Source: Dyadobacter luteus
GTDB lineage: Bacteria > Bacteroidota > Bacteroidia > Cytophagales > Spirosomataceae
DNA: 64,000 bases
Reading direction: 5' to 3'
NCBI RefSeq assembly: GCF_003383615.1
Contig: NZ_QNUL01000005.1
Span: 186,001-250,000, forward strand
Under the pieces are notes generated by a model. It was given only the letters and a program-made list of their open reading frames with translations, was not told the DNA's origin and did not search any database. Made by a program: the position numbers and the translations under genes. Of the stretch, positions 37,780 through 45,992 are shown one piece after another. Numbering within the stretch: the stretch's first letter is position 1; every line of letters starts with the position of its first letter.

Positions 37780-40700
37780 ATGAGGTTTTTTTTATTTTCG
37801 CTGATATTGGTTTTTGTTAATGTTGTAATTTTTGCTCAGTCTCAAAGTCTGTATACTAACGATTGGATTGTTCCTGATCAGCAGTATGTGAAAATTAGGA
37901 TAGAAGAAAAGGGGATATTTAAAGTACCCTTTTCTTCATTACCCACATCATTCAATGTAAATGATGTAGATAAGCTTCAGTTGTTTTTTAGGGGGAAAGA
38001 GGTGCCTTTAATTAGTACTGATAATAATGAGATATTGTTTTATGGAGTGCCAAACGACGGCAGTTCTGACTCTTTACTCTATCGTCCTATGAGTTCGAGG
38101 TATAATGTGCATTCCAGTTTATATTCGGATGTTAGCTCCTATTTTCTAACTTCAGGAAAGAAGAAGGGTAAAAGGGTGGAGAATAAAGCATTTGTGTCTG
38201 ATTCCGCCCCCCTGAGTTATCATATGGAAACATATCTGAAAACGTTTCTCACGGAGTACTCTTTTAGTACAGAAAAGCATGCAGTGCCAAGCTTTATAAA
38301 TAGTTTTTTTGAACTGGGTGCTGCGCGTACTGGAGAGAGGTTGGAGGGTAATAAATTGATAGAGTTCTCTTATGAGATGGATAACTATTTACAAATTAAT
38401 TTGCTGAAACCGCACGTTAAAATATTACTTCACGGGATGTTTAATACTTCCAGGACTTTGGAGATCTATGTAAAGAAAAAAGATGGTTCAAGTTTAAGAA
38501 AAGTTGGAGATCTTTTTTTGAATGGTTTTGAAGGAAAACTTTTTGAATTTGATTTAGATGCGGATGATTTTTCGGTAGATGGAAAGGGATCTATATTTTT
38601 TAAATCAAATAATAATTTGGAAAGAGAACGATTTTCTGTGTCATTTTATTCAATCGATTTCCCTCAAAGGATTGATGCGAATGTACAAGAGAACAAATGG
38701 TATAATTTGCCCCCAAATGCAGATCTTTTATCAAGATTGGAATTTAAAGGACTGTCAAACGAATTTCGCTTGTTAGATATCAGTGATATTTATAATATTA
38801 AGAGTGTTGATAGAGTTAATTCGGTACTATCAAGAGTAAATGGAAAGTCTGCAAATGTAGTACTATTTAAAAATAGCATAGCTGTTGGTAGGGATAAATG
38901 TATTGAAGTTAAGTTTAATACGATAGATCCCAAATTGTCTAATTATATAATTATTACTAATGGCATTCTTACACAGAGCGCCGGGAGATATGCTAATTAC
39001 AGAAAGTCTACTCAGGGAGGTTCATTTAAAGCATCAGTGTTCTACATAAAGGATATTTATGACCAATTTAATTATGGAGAGGTAAGTCCTGTTGCAATTC
39101 GGAATTTTGTTCAGTTTATGCTTTCTGATGGTAACAAGGAGAAATATTTATTTTTGTTGGGAAAATCAATAAATCCACTTGAAAAGATGCCAAAGGAACT
39201 TGAAGATTGTATACCTGCTGTAGGGTATCCAGCTTCTGACTTACTCCTAGTCACCGGATTAGCAGGTGAACAGATGGATGTTCCTGCAATACCTATAGGG
39301 AGATTGATGGCTGTAGAGGATCAAAACGTCGATGATTATCTCAATAAGGTAAGGGACTATGAGAAAGAAGAGGGAGAGTTTGCCTGGAGAAAAAATATCT
39401 TGCATCTGAGTGGAGGGAAGACAGAATCGGAAATAAGACAGTTTAAGGATGCATTATCTGCACTGGTCCCAACTGTGGAACAAGGCTCGTTGGGAGGTAA
39501 TGTGAAAGGTTTCTTTAAGAATAGTACAATTGAAGTTGAGAACGTTAATATTGCTTCGGAAATAAATGAAGGTGTAGGTATGTTAACCTATTTTGGGCAT
39601 GGTTCCAGAACGACAACGGATTTGAATTTTGGTTACATTAGTGATGCCAGTAAAGGGTACAACAACTATTTGAAGTATCCAATTATGTACTTTAATGGAT
39701 GTGGTGTTGGAAATGTATTTAGAGGCTTATTCAACCCTAGCCCTACAGCCTCTGATCGTAGGCCTTTGTCTATGGACTGGACTTTGTCGAAGGATAGGGG
39801 TGCAATAGCTATCATGGCAAATTCATATGAAAGTTACGTTAACCCTTCTTTGAAATATTTACAAGAACTTTACAATACTCTATTCACAGACTACAGCATA
39901 TCTACTTTATCCATTGGGCAGATTCAGCGTGAAACAGCCAAGCATGTAGTCGCTAAGGGAGCTAACATTTATGACGTTGCAAATCTTCACCAAACGGTGT
40001 TGCAGGGAGATCCAGCAATACGTTTTATTAATGTTTCAAAACCTGACTATTCCATAAGCCAAGACGAAGGTATATTTATAAAGGCAGAAACTGGGAAAAG
40101 CCTTGAAAATTCAAATAATGCTGAAATACTGGTTGTGGTCGAAAATAAAGGTAGAGTAGTTGTCGATGAAGTCGTACCTATTAGGATCAAGTATGTATCC
40201 AAAGGTGTAGATATGATTATTGAGAAAAATAGCCTTATCGGTCGACTTGACACTATTCGGGTGGAAATAGGGGCAGTTCGAGACCTGAGAAGAATTGAAG
40301 TTGAAATCGATCCGGGAAATATTATTGAAGAATTGAATGAAAATAATAATATTTCTGAATTAATTATTGATTGGGATTTAGCAAAGGATATGCCTTTTTA
40401 TCCAATGGAGAGAGTGATAGATATCGTGCCGCCGACTTTATCAGTTTCCTTTAATGGGAGTAGTATAGTTAATAATCAGACTGTATCCCCAAATCCTAAA
40501 ATAAAGATGGCTGTATCTGATGATAGGTTTCTCTCGAAAGATGCAAATTTACTAGATATATTCTTAAAAAATTGCTCTGACGAGTCTTGTGATTTTGTTA
40601 AATTAGATTTGAGTAATGAAGAATTTGAACTGAATGTGCTTTCAAATAATTCAATTGAAGTCTTATATTCTCCTAAAACAATGTTAACAGGTGATTATGA

Positions 40701-41052
40701 GTTGTTGGTTAATGCCAAGGATTCAAGAAATAACTCTATTGTAAATGCATATAGAATACGCTTTAATATTTTTGATATAGCGTTATTCAAGGTAATAGCT
40801 TTTCCTAATCCGGCAACAGATTATGTTCTTTTTAAGACTGATTATCTCTTGAAGGAGGGGGTGTCATATATTGATTTTAAAATATATGATACATTAGGTA
40901 GAATGATAGAGAATAAAAAAATAACTAAGCCTGGTGATTGGTATTGGTATCCTAAATCTTTGTCAGGATTATTTTATTGTAAAGCGACATTAATATTAAG
41001 TAATGGAGAAGTCAAGACAGAAACGAACAACAAAATTATTGTAGTTAAATAG
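37780..41052 (+). CDS. C25 (gingipain-type) cysteine peptidase, PorU2-like, second copy
   Basis: 1090 residues. It is a tandem paralogue of the preceding gene, as shown by matching landmarks (NDWIVPDQQYVKI; FNYGEVSPVAIR; VGYPASDLLLV; GLAG). The signal peptide is cleaved near IFAQ. The catalytic dyad is His607 in YFGHGS and Cys641 in FNGCGVGNV. It adds a CARDB/FN3-like module (about 770-860) not seen in copy one, then a bacterial Ig-like part and a sorting-domain C-terminus (AFPNPATDY to KIIVVK). Base composition is even richer in A+T than copy one. It is probably co-transcribed with it. Confidence 0.8.
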   Translation: MRFFLFSLILVFVNVVIFAQSQSLYTNDWIVPDQQYVKIRIEEKGIFKVPFSSLPTSFNVNDVDKLQLFFRGKEVPLISTDNNEILFYGVPNDGSSDSLLYRPMSSRYNVHSSLYSDVSSYFLTSGKKKGKRVENKAFVSDSAPLSYHMETYLKTFLTEYSFSTEKHAVPSFINSFFELGAARTGERLEGNKLIEFSYEMDNYLQINLLKPHVKILLHGMFNTSRTLEIYVKKKDGSSLRKVGDLFLNGFEGKLFEFDLDADDFSVDGKGSIFFKSNNNLERERFSVSFYSIDFPQRIDANVQENKWYNLPPNADLLSRLEFKGLSNEFRLLDISDIYNIKSVDRVNSVLSRVNGKSANVVLFKNSIAVGRDKCIEVKFNTIDPKLSNYIIITNGILTQSAGRYANYRKSTQGGSFKASVFYIKDIYDQFNYGEVSPVAIRNFVQFMLSDGNKEKYLFLLGKSINPLEKMPKELEDCIPAVGYPASDLLLVTGLAGEQMDVPAIPIGRLMAVEDQNVDDYLNKVRDYEKEEGEFAWRKNILHLSGGKTESEIRQFKDALSALVPTVEQGSLGGNVKGFFKNSTIEVENVNIASEINEGVGMLTYFGHGSRTTTDLNFGYISDASKGYNNYLKYPIMYFNGCGVGNVFRGLFNPSPTASDRRPLSMDWTLSKDRGAIAIMANSYESYVNPSLKYLQELYNTLFTDYSISTLSIGQIQRETAKHVVAKGANIYDVANLHQTVLQGDPAIRFINVSKPDYSISQDEGIFIKAETGKSLENSNNAEILVVVENKGRVVVDEVVPIRIKYVSKGVDMIIEKNSLIGRLDTIRVEIGAVRDLRRIEVEIDPGNIIEELNENNNISELIIDWDLAKDMPFYPMERVIDIVPPTLSVSFNGSSIVNNQTVSPNPKIKMAVSDDRFLSKDANLLDIFLKNCSDESCDFVKLDLSNEEFELNVLSNNSIEVLYSPKTMLTGDYELLVNAKDSRNNSIVNAYRIRFNIFDIALFKVIAFPNPATDYVLFKTDYLLKEGVSYIDFKIYDTLGRMIENKKITKPGDWYWYPKSLSGLFYCKATLILSNGEVKTETNNKIIVVK

Positions 41053-41063
41053 ATAAAGTAAGT

Positions 41064-41116
41064 AATAAAAGAGCAGGTTTTTTCAATTTTAGTTTGATAT
41101 ACCCTGCTCTTTTATT
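41064..41116. terminator. Bidirectional terminator between the C25 gene and the cyclase
   Basis: AATAAAAGAGCAGG (41064-41077) pairs with CCTGCTCTTTTATT (41103-41116) around a 25-nt loop, between convergent genes. Confidence 0.8.
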
Positions 41117-41134
41117 GATGGACAGATATGACCA

Positions 41135-43048
41135 TTATTCATGAGAATAATAGCTTCCGGATTGGTTAATATCCAGCCATACAGCTAAGGCAACCATGCG
41201 GTTAACAAGAGAAGCATTAGTAGTATTCTTGTCTTTTTCCAGACTCATATTTGCGATAGCTCTTTGAAGCTTCTTTTTATCAATGTACTGCCAAACTTGA
41301 TGGTTAACTGACAATGTATCTCTTAGTTGATCAAATGACCTTAATGCAACCTCTCTGCCATATAAGCCGAATTGTGTTTTATTTGGCCTGGTGCGTACAA
41401 TTTCGGGTAGTATTCCCTTCATTGACTCACGAAAATGGCCCCTACCTAATCCATTGTTGAATTTTACAGATAAAGGAATGGACAAGGATAATTCATATAA
41501 ATCCTTATCACAAAAGGGAAAAAGAGGAGTTATCTTGTACTCATTTCCTAGGCTAAAAAATTCTTCATTAATTCCAATACCTTGGGTAGTATAAATACCA
41601 GCTGCCCAGTTTTCGTATTCTCCTGAATAAGGATGCGTGTTTTTTGTAATTGACATTTCTGCGGCATGTTCAACAAAATCTTTATTTAACATAGACAAAT
41701 AGTCTTGATTGCTACTGTTAAACTTATTATAGACAACATTCCACAGGCTTTGAATAAAATAATTTGTTGATAAGCCTATATTTAAATGCCAATTATGTAA
41801 TAGTATTAAGGATTCACCTACATTCCCTTTTTTTAGAACTGAAAGAAATTTTTTAAAGAAGAAATGCTGTTTAAACAAATTCTTTTTGTTTTCTGCAGTA
41901 AGTAAATCCCAATGTTTGAAATTGGCAGTTTGTGAAGCAAAAAAGGCGCGTTGATCTAGTAGCTGGTTCAGAAGTGTCCAATTTTTTTTCGCAAGTACCT
42001 GGGATAAAAGATCGAATCCGTTATGAACTATTTGATCTCCCAGATGTCCTGTAAGCATTATATTTGCACCAGCCGATTTTGCTTGTTCCATTATGCTTGT
42101 CTGGAAAAAACTTCCTGACAAATAGCGTTGTGGGTGGCCATAAAGTAGTGTATGTGAATAAAGGAGCTCCCTTTGATCTGTCCTCGGTTCCACTTCACAA
42201 TGTATGGATTTGATCCACTCGGCAGTAGAACTTGAGTAGTTCCGTTCTTCCAAAGAACTATCGGTTAAACCAAAGAGAGTTATAATTTTACGGTTAGGGT
42301 ATAGGTACCTTAAAGTACAACTGACAGAGGAAGAATCTAGTCCGCCACTTAGCTGTGATGAGATGATTTTACTTTCATCATTTGCCAGACTCTGAATTGA
42401 TTTCAAGAATACTTCACGGAATTGATTTCCGGCGTAGGACAGACTGTTTAGATTATCTGTTTTCGCAAGTTTATAGGTAAAGCCAGGTTGGGAGGATAAA
42501 GAATGTGCCTCAGCTTTTAAAATATGTCCTGGAAGTACGGACTTGATATTTTCATAAAAGGTATCGCCAGAGTAATAATCACGTGAGTCTGCTGCATATA
42601 TGGAGTATCTATAGATCCGATAATAATCGAATGAATGATAAGACTGAGCTAACTCATTTCTTAGAAGTGCTGGCAGACTCGTAGAAAATATAAAAAATTT
42701 GTGGGGTATAAATAGATAATATAGTGGGACTTGACCAAAAATTTCCCTGTAAATATGTATACTATTGGTACTTTCATCTACCCAAATAGCTATACCAATA
42801 TTCTGTAATTCATCATTATCTAGACATAAAAAATCCTTGGAAGTATCTCTCTGTTGCAATGAATCAGAGAGTATTTCCAAGAATCTACCGTTCGTTTTGC
42901 GAACAAATAGTTTTATCCCTCTTTTGGTATTTTTTAAATCATCAACGGAGAAATTAACTGAACTCCTTTCAAAATTAATAAGGTGATGATTCTTATTTTT
43001 TAACTCGACCTTAATGTCATCAAAGCTAATAAATCCTTCAATAAACAA
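41135..43048 (-). CDS. Asparagine-synthetase-like lasso peptide cyclase (C protein)
   Basis: 637 residues. The N-terminal half resembles the glutaminase fold but lacks the nucleophilic Cys2, so it cannot use glutamine (start MFIEGF). EIFGQVPLYY (102-111) and NIKSVLPGH (167-175) are retained. The C-terminal ATP-pyrophosphatase domain has the PP-loop SGGLDSS (234-240) and TGHLGDQIVHNG. This is the architecture of lasso cyclases, which adenylate an Asp or Glu side chain and close a ring on the N-terminal amine. The start is TTG at 43048, as a stop lies shortly upstream. The gene immediately follows a lasso-type precursor on the same strand. Confidence 0.75.
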   Translation of the reverse strand: MFIEGFISFDDIKVELKNKNHHLINFERSSVNFSVDDLKNTKRGIKLFVRKTNGRFLEILSDSLQQRDTSKDFLCLDNDELQNIGIAIWVDESTNSIHIYREIFGQVPLYYLFIPHKFFIFSTSLPALLRNELAQSYHSFDYYRIYRYSIYAADSRDYYSGDTFYENIKSVLPGHILKAEAHSLSSQPGFTYKLAKTDNLNSLSYAGNQFREVFLKSIQSLANDESKIISSQLSGGLDSSSVSCTLRYLYPNRKIITLFGLTDSSLEERNYSSSTAEWIKSIHCEVEPRTDQRELLYSHTLLYGHPQRYLSGSFFQTSIMEQAKSAGANIMLTGHLGDQIVHNGFDLLSQVLAKKNWTLLNQLLDQRAFFASQTANFKHWDLLTAENKKNLFKQHFFFKKFLSVLKKGNVGESLILLHNWHLNIGLSTNYFIQSLWNVVYNKFNSSNQDYLSMLNKDFVEHAAEMSITKNTHPYSGEYENWAAGIYTTQGIGINEEFFSLGNEYKITPLFPFCDKDLYELSLSIPLSVKFNNGLGRGHFRESMKGILPEIVRTRPNKTQFGLYGREVALRSFDQLRDTLSVNHQVWQYIDKKKLQRAIANMSLEKDKNTTNASLVNRMVALAVWLDINQSGSYYSHE

Positions 43049-43101
43049 AACTTTGAACTAACAGTTAGGTGATAAGAGGAATTTGTTAAAATAAAAGCCT
43101 T

Positions 43102-43245
43102 TTACGAATCTTGAAAATCGCCTTGGTCGTCAACGTCACTTCCTTTGATTCCTTTCGTCAACTTACTAACCTTACCAAGCTTGTTCAAAACAGGCTTTTT
43201 GTACGATCTTTTTGTCTGTGTAGAGTGCATATTGATTGTTTTCAT
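43102..43245 (-). CDS. Lasso-type RiPP precursor peptide
   Basis: 47 residues from ATG at 43245. The leader fits the lasso signature YxxPxLxxxGx5T exactly, with Tyr15, Pro18, Leu20, Gly24 and Thr30. Numbered back from a cut after Lys31, these are Tyr-17, Pro-14, Leu-12, Gly-8 and Thr-2, the positions read by the RRE and the leader peptidase. The predicted core is GIKGSDVDDQGDFQDS. Gly1 can close on Asp8 or Asp9, giving the usual ring sizes, and Phe13 is the only bulky residue in the tail. It precedes the cyclase by 53 bp. Upstream in-frame codons would add a non-leader extension. Confidence 0.75.
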   Translation of the reverse strand: MKTINMHSTQTKRSYKKPVLNKLGKVSKLTKGIKGSDVDDQGDFQDS

Positions 43246-43405
43246 GTTGGAACTTTTACGTGTTAAATATAGTATCGACTGTAAATTTAAGTATATATTT
43301 TTGAATTGCAAATATTAGTAACTCATTCATTGAAAAATATATAGGTGTTGTTTCTTATGGTTTTCGGAGTGATATTCCCAGAAGGAATAGGTAGTTAATA
43401 TCTCA

Positions 43406-44047
43406 TCACCCATGCCACTCCTCTAACTTCTTATGAAGAAACCCTACAAGTACTTCCAGACCTGTGTCGAATCGGTTGTTATTATTGATGATGATATCGG
43501 CCTCGGAGCGAAGGGGTTGTATGAATTTATCGTAGGTGGGTGCTACGTGGTGCTCCCAGCGATAAAGAACGTCGTCCAAATCATATCCTCTTTCGTTGTT
43601 GTCACGTATGATCCTTCTTTTAATCTTTACATGTTCCTTGGCATCCACAAATACTTTCAAATCTATCAGTCTGGCAATGTCGGGGAAATAGAATACAAAT
43701 ATTCCCTCTACGATGATGATAGGTCTTGGTTCAAAAACTAAAATTTCCGGTTTAATCAGTGGATTGTTGAACGTATATTCCTTCTGGTGTACTTCTCTGC
43801 CAGCTCGAAGTACCGCAATGTGTTCAGCAAAAAGATGATGATCAATGGTTTCAGGAAGATCGAAGTTTTCTACACCGTTTTCGTCGCGTGGAATTTCATG
43901 AATTGGCCTGTAGTAGTTATCCTGCGATATGCGGGTAATCTGGTCCTTGCCAAAGGATTCCAGGAGGCTTTTCATGAAATAGGTTTTGCCGGAAGCACTT
44001 CCGCCGGTAATACCAACTATGTACGGTGATTTTTCAGACTCTGTCAT
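43406..44047 (-). CDS. udk: Uridine kinase
   Basis: 213 residues with the P-loop GGSASGKT (15-22), SQDNYYRP, and IIVEGIFVFYF. It phosphorylates uridine and cytidine in pyrimidine salvage. It ends about 160 bp upstream of the lasso precursor start and probably belongs with porZ upstream (39-bp gap). The 94-bp gap on its left has no gene. Confidence 0.92.
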   Translation of the reverse strand: MTESEKSPYIVGITGGSASGKTYFMKSLLESFGKDQITRISQDNYYRPIHEIPRDENGVENFDLPETIDHHLFAEHIAVLRAGREVHQKEYTFNNPLIKPEILVFEPRPIIIVEGIFVFYFPDIARLIDLKVFVDAKEHVKIKRRIIRDNNERGYDLDDVLYRWEHHVAPTYDKFIQPLRSEADIIINNNNRFDTGLEVLVGFLHKKLEEWHG

Positions 44048-44086
44048 ATATGGGGATACTAAAATTTGTTGATGTAATACTTTGTG

Positions 44087-45910
44087 CTAATCTAAAACTG
44101 CTAATTTTCCTGCAAGTTGCTGATCTCCATTGGGAGATACAATGAAAATGAGATAAATTCCGCTACCAGCTCTTTTACCTGTGTAATCATGTAATGACCA
44201 TGTAGCAAGTCCGCCTTCCGATACCGATTCATACACAAGCCTGCCTGAAAGTTGTGTAATCTTAACTCTGGATGCTGAAGGAAGTCCTTTGATTCCGACT
44301 GTTCCTGAAAAGCCGGGTCTTACCGGATTTGGAAAAATGGAGACGTCCGTTAAACTATTCGCTGGTGCCGCTGATTCTGTCTGGTAAGCAACCATTCCTG
44401 CAGGAGTATCGACAAACAACGAGCCCGTTTCTGTCAGGAATCGAAGCGCTCTGATTTCATTGGATGGTAATGGACTGTTTTCGGCGTTAAAGTAGCCGAT
44501 TTGCTCTGTTCCGTCCGCGTTAAAAAGGTATAAACCATTTCTTGTACCTATCCATTTTCTATTACCAGCTTCTACAGCAATGGCTGTACATTTTTCATTA
44601 ACAAATAAACGTCGCTGCCCATAAACCGGTAGAATGGCATTAATACTATTTACATTAAAAATTTCTTCTGAAGGTAAATAACCTACACCTCTGTCGCTGG
44701 CAAACCAGATATAGCCTTCATTGTCAAGCGTAATACTGTTAATTACAGAAGAAGGCAAGCCTCCGCTTCCGGCTGAGGTGGTAATCAGTTTTTCACGGTT
44801 GTTGACAGGATTTTTAACCAAAATACCTCCTCCAAGATAGGCGGGAAGCCGGGTCCAGCTTATGCCTGCCTGATCAATAATGGCAGAATCAGGTCTGGGA
44901 CTAATTGTAGTGTCTGTGTCTGCAGGGCTGTATATCTGAAAAAGTCCCGCAGGATTCCCAATCAATCCGTTTTTACCATCAGCTATCCAATATTGCTTCC
45001 GGCTGTTCGTGATGGCTAGTTTTGGAGACACGATCAAACTATTACTTAATACATCGACAGAACCGTTTTCGGAAATTGTGACTACGGCGTTATGGGTTGT
45101 AACCGAGATTTCTGTGCCTGATTTTGTGAATGCATAGTAGTTGCTTTCCGAGGCATGAATTAGTTTCCAGGAATTTCCGGAGCGCTCGTAAATGCCTTTG
45201 CCCTGAATGCCGGTATATAGCTTATCTGAGTTAGCTAAGATAGCTGAAGCAGTTCCGGGCGTATTAAGTAATTTCCAATTGGCAAAATATTGGCGGTTTA
45301 CAGATCCACTCGTGGAGCTACATTGTAAGCCTTGAGGCGTGAGTACATAAATGGAATCGGTGGACAGGGTGATATCTTTTACATCAGCTTGCGAGCCGTT
45401 TGGCCCGATGTAACGATATGTCTCCAGTACCTCACGGTTTTGAACATCCAGCACTACAGCCCCAAAGTTGGTTGCCAGGTAAGTTTTTCCATTTTTAAAT
45501 TCAATTTTTCTAATGTTTTTGTTTACTGGTAGATCGGACGAAACATTGAAAATTGGCCAGAGAGAAATACTTTCTGGCTGACCTTCTGCATTCAGTGTGA
45601 CGATATCCAGATTTCCACTACGGTATGCGATGACCAAAAGCTCACTTGTTTCATCCCAGCCCAACGCTGAAATGCCGGACTCTGAAAATCCGTCTTCCTT
45701 TCCCAGTGTGAGAAAGTCTTCGCCAGTTTTCTTTATACTGAAAAATCCGTTGTAAGAAGCTCCGTATATTCTGTGAGGAGTTTCTGTAATCTGGTGGGCT
45801 GACCGGTAATTAAAATGAGACTTCCAATTTCCTATTGGTAAAGTTTGGGAAAATGTTAATTGATAACCCGATAACCAGATCGAAATAAAAAGCAGCACAT
45901 ATCTGAGCAT
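44087..45910 (-). CDS. porZ: Type IX secretion beta-propeller protein PorZ
   Basis: 607 residues from ATG at 45910, which gives a clean signal peptide ending near FSQ; ATG at 45967 is an alternative. The mature start LPIGNWKSHFNYRSAHQI is characteristic of PorZ. Propeller blades follow (GFSESGISALGWDET; WFASDRGVGYL; WIGTRNGLYLFN), and the C-terminus is a sorting domain (FPNPVRPG to LAVLD). In Porphyromonas PorZ works on the surface with PorU/PorV and delivers anionic LPS to the attachment complex. The upstream surface protein is probably in the same operon. Confidence 0.85.
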   Translation of the reverse strand: MLRYVLLFISIWLSGYQLTFSQTLPIGNWKSHFNYRSAHQITETPHRIYGASYNGFFSIKKTGEDFLTLGKEDGFSESGISALGWDETSELLVIAYRSGNLDIVTLNAEGQPESISLWPIFNVSSDLPVNKNIRKIEFKNGKTYLATNFGAVVLDVQNREVLETYRYIGPNGSQADVKDITLSTDSIYVLTPQGLQCSSTSGSVNRQYFANWKLLNTPGTASAILANSDKLYTGIQGKGIYERSGNSWKLIHASESNYYAFTKSGTEISVTTHNAVVTISENGSVDVLSNSLIVSPKLAITNSRKQYWIADGKNGLIGNPAGLFQIYSPADTDTTISPRPDSAIIDQAGISWTRLPAYLGGGILVKNPVNNREKLITTSAGSGGLPSSVINSITLDNEGYIWFASDRGVGYLPSEEIFNVNSINAILPVYGQRRLFVNEKCTAIAVEAGNRKWIGTRNGLYLFNADGTEQIGYFNAENSPLPSNEIRALRFLTETGSLFVDTPAGMVAYQTESAAPANSLTDVSIFPNPVRPGFSGTVGIKGLPSASRVKITQLSGRLVYESVSEGGLATWSLHDYTGKRAGSGIYLIFIVSPNGDQQLAGKLAVLD

Positions 45911-45992
45911 TTTACGCTTTGAGATAGGTGCTGCTTGTGCAGGCTTATGCGCCCGGATGTCGACCATGTTTGCCTGTTATCAGATTGTTAAA

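Noticed and set aside
34738..41052. C25 peptidases as the missing lasso leader peptidase
   Set aside because: Both carry signal peptides and sorting domains and would act outside the cell, whereas leader removal occurs in the cytoplasm. Neither resembles the transglutaminase-like B2 family.
43246..43311. N-terminal extension of the lasso precursor
   Set aside because: The extra residues are not leader-like, and a good ATG lies at 43245 with the whole signature downstream.
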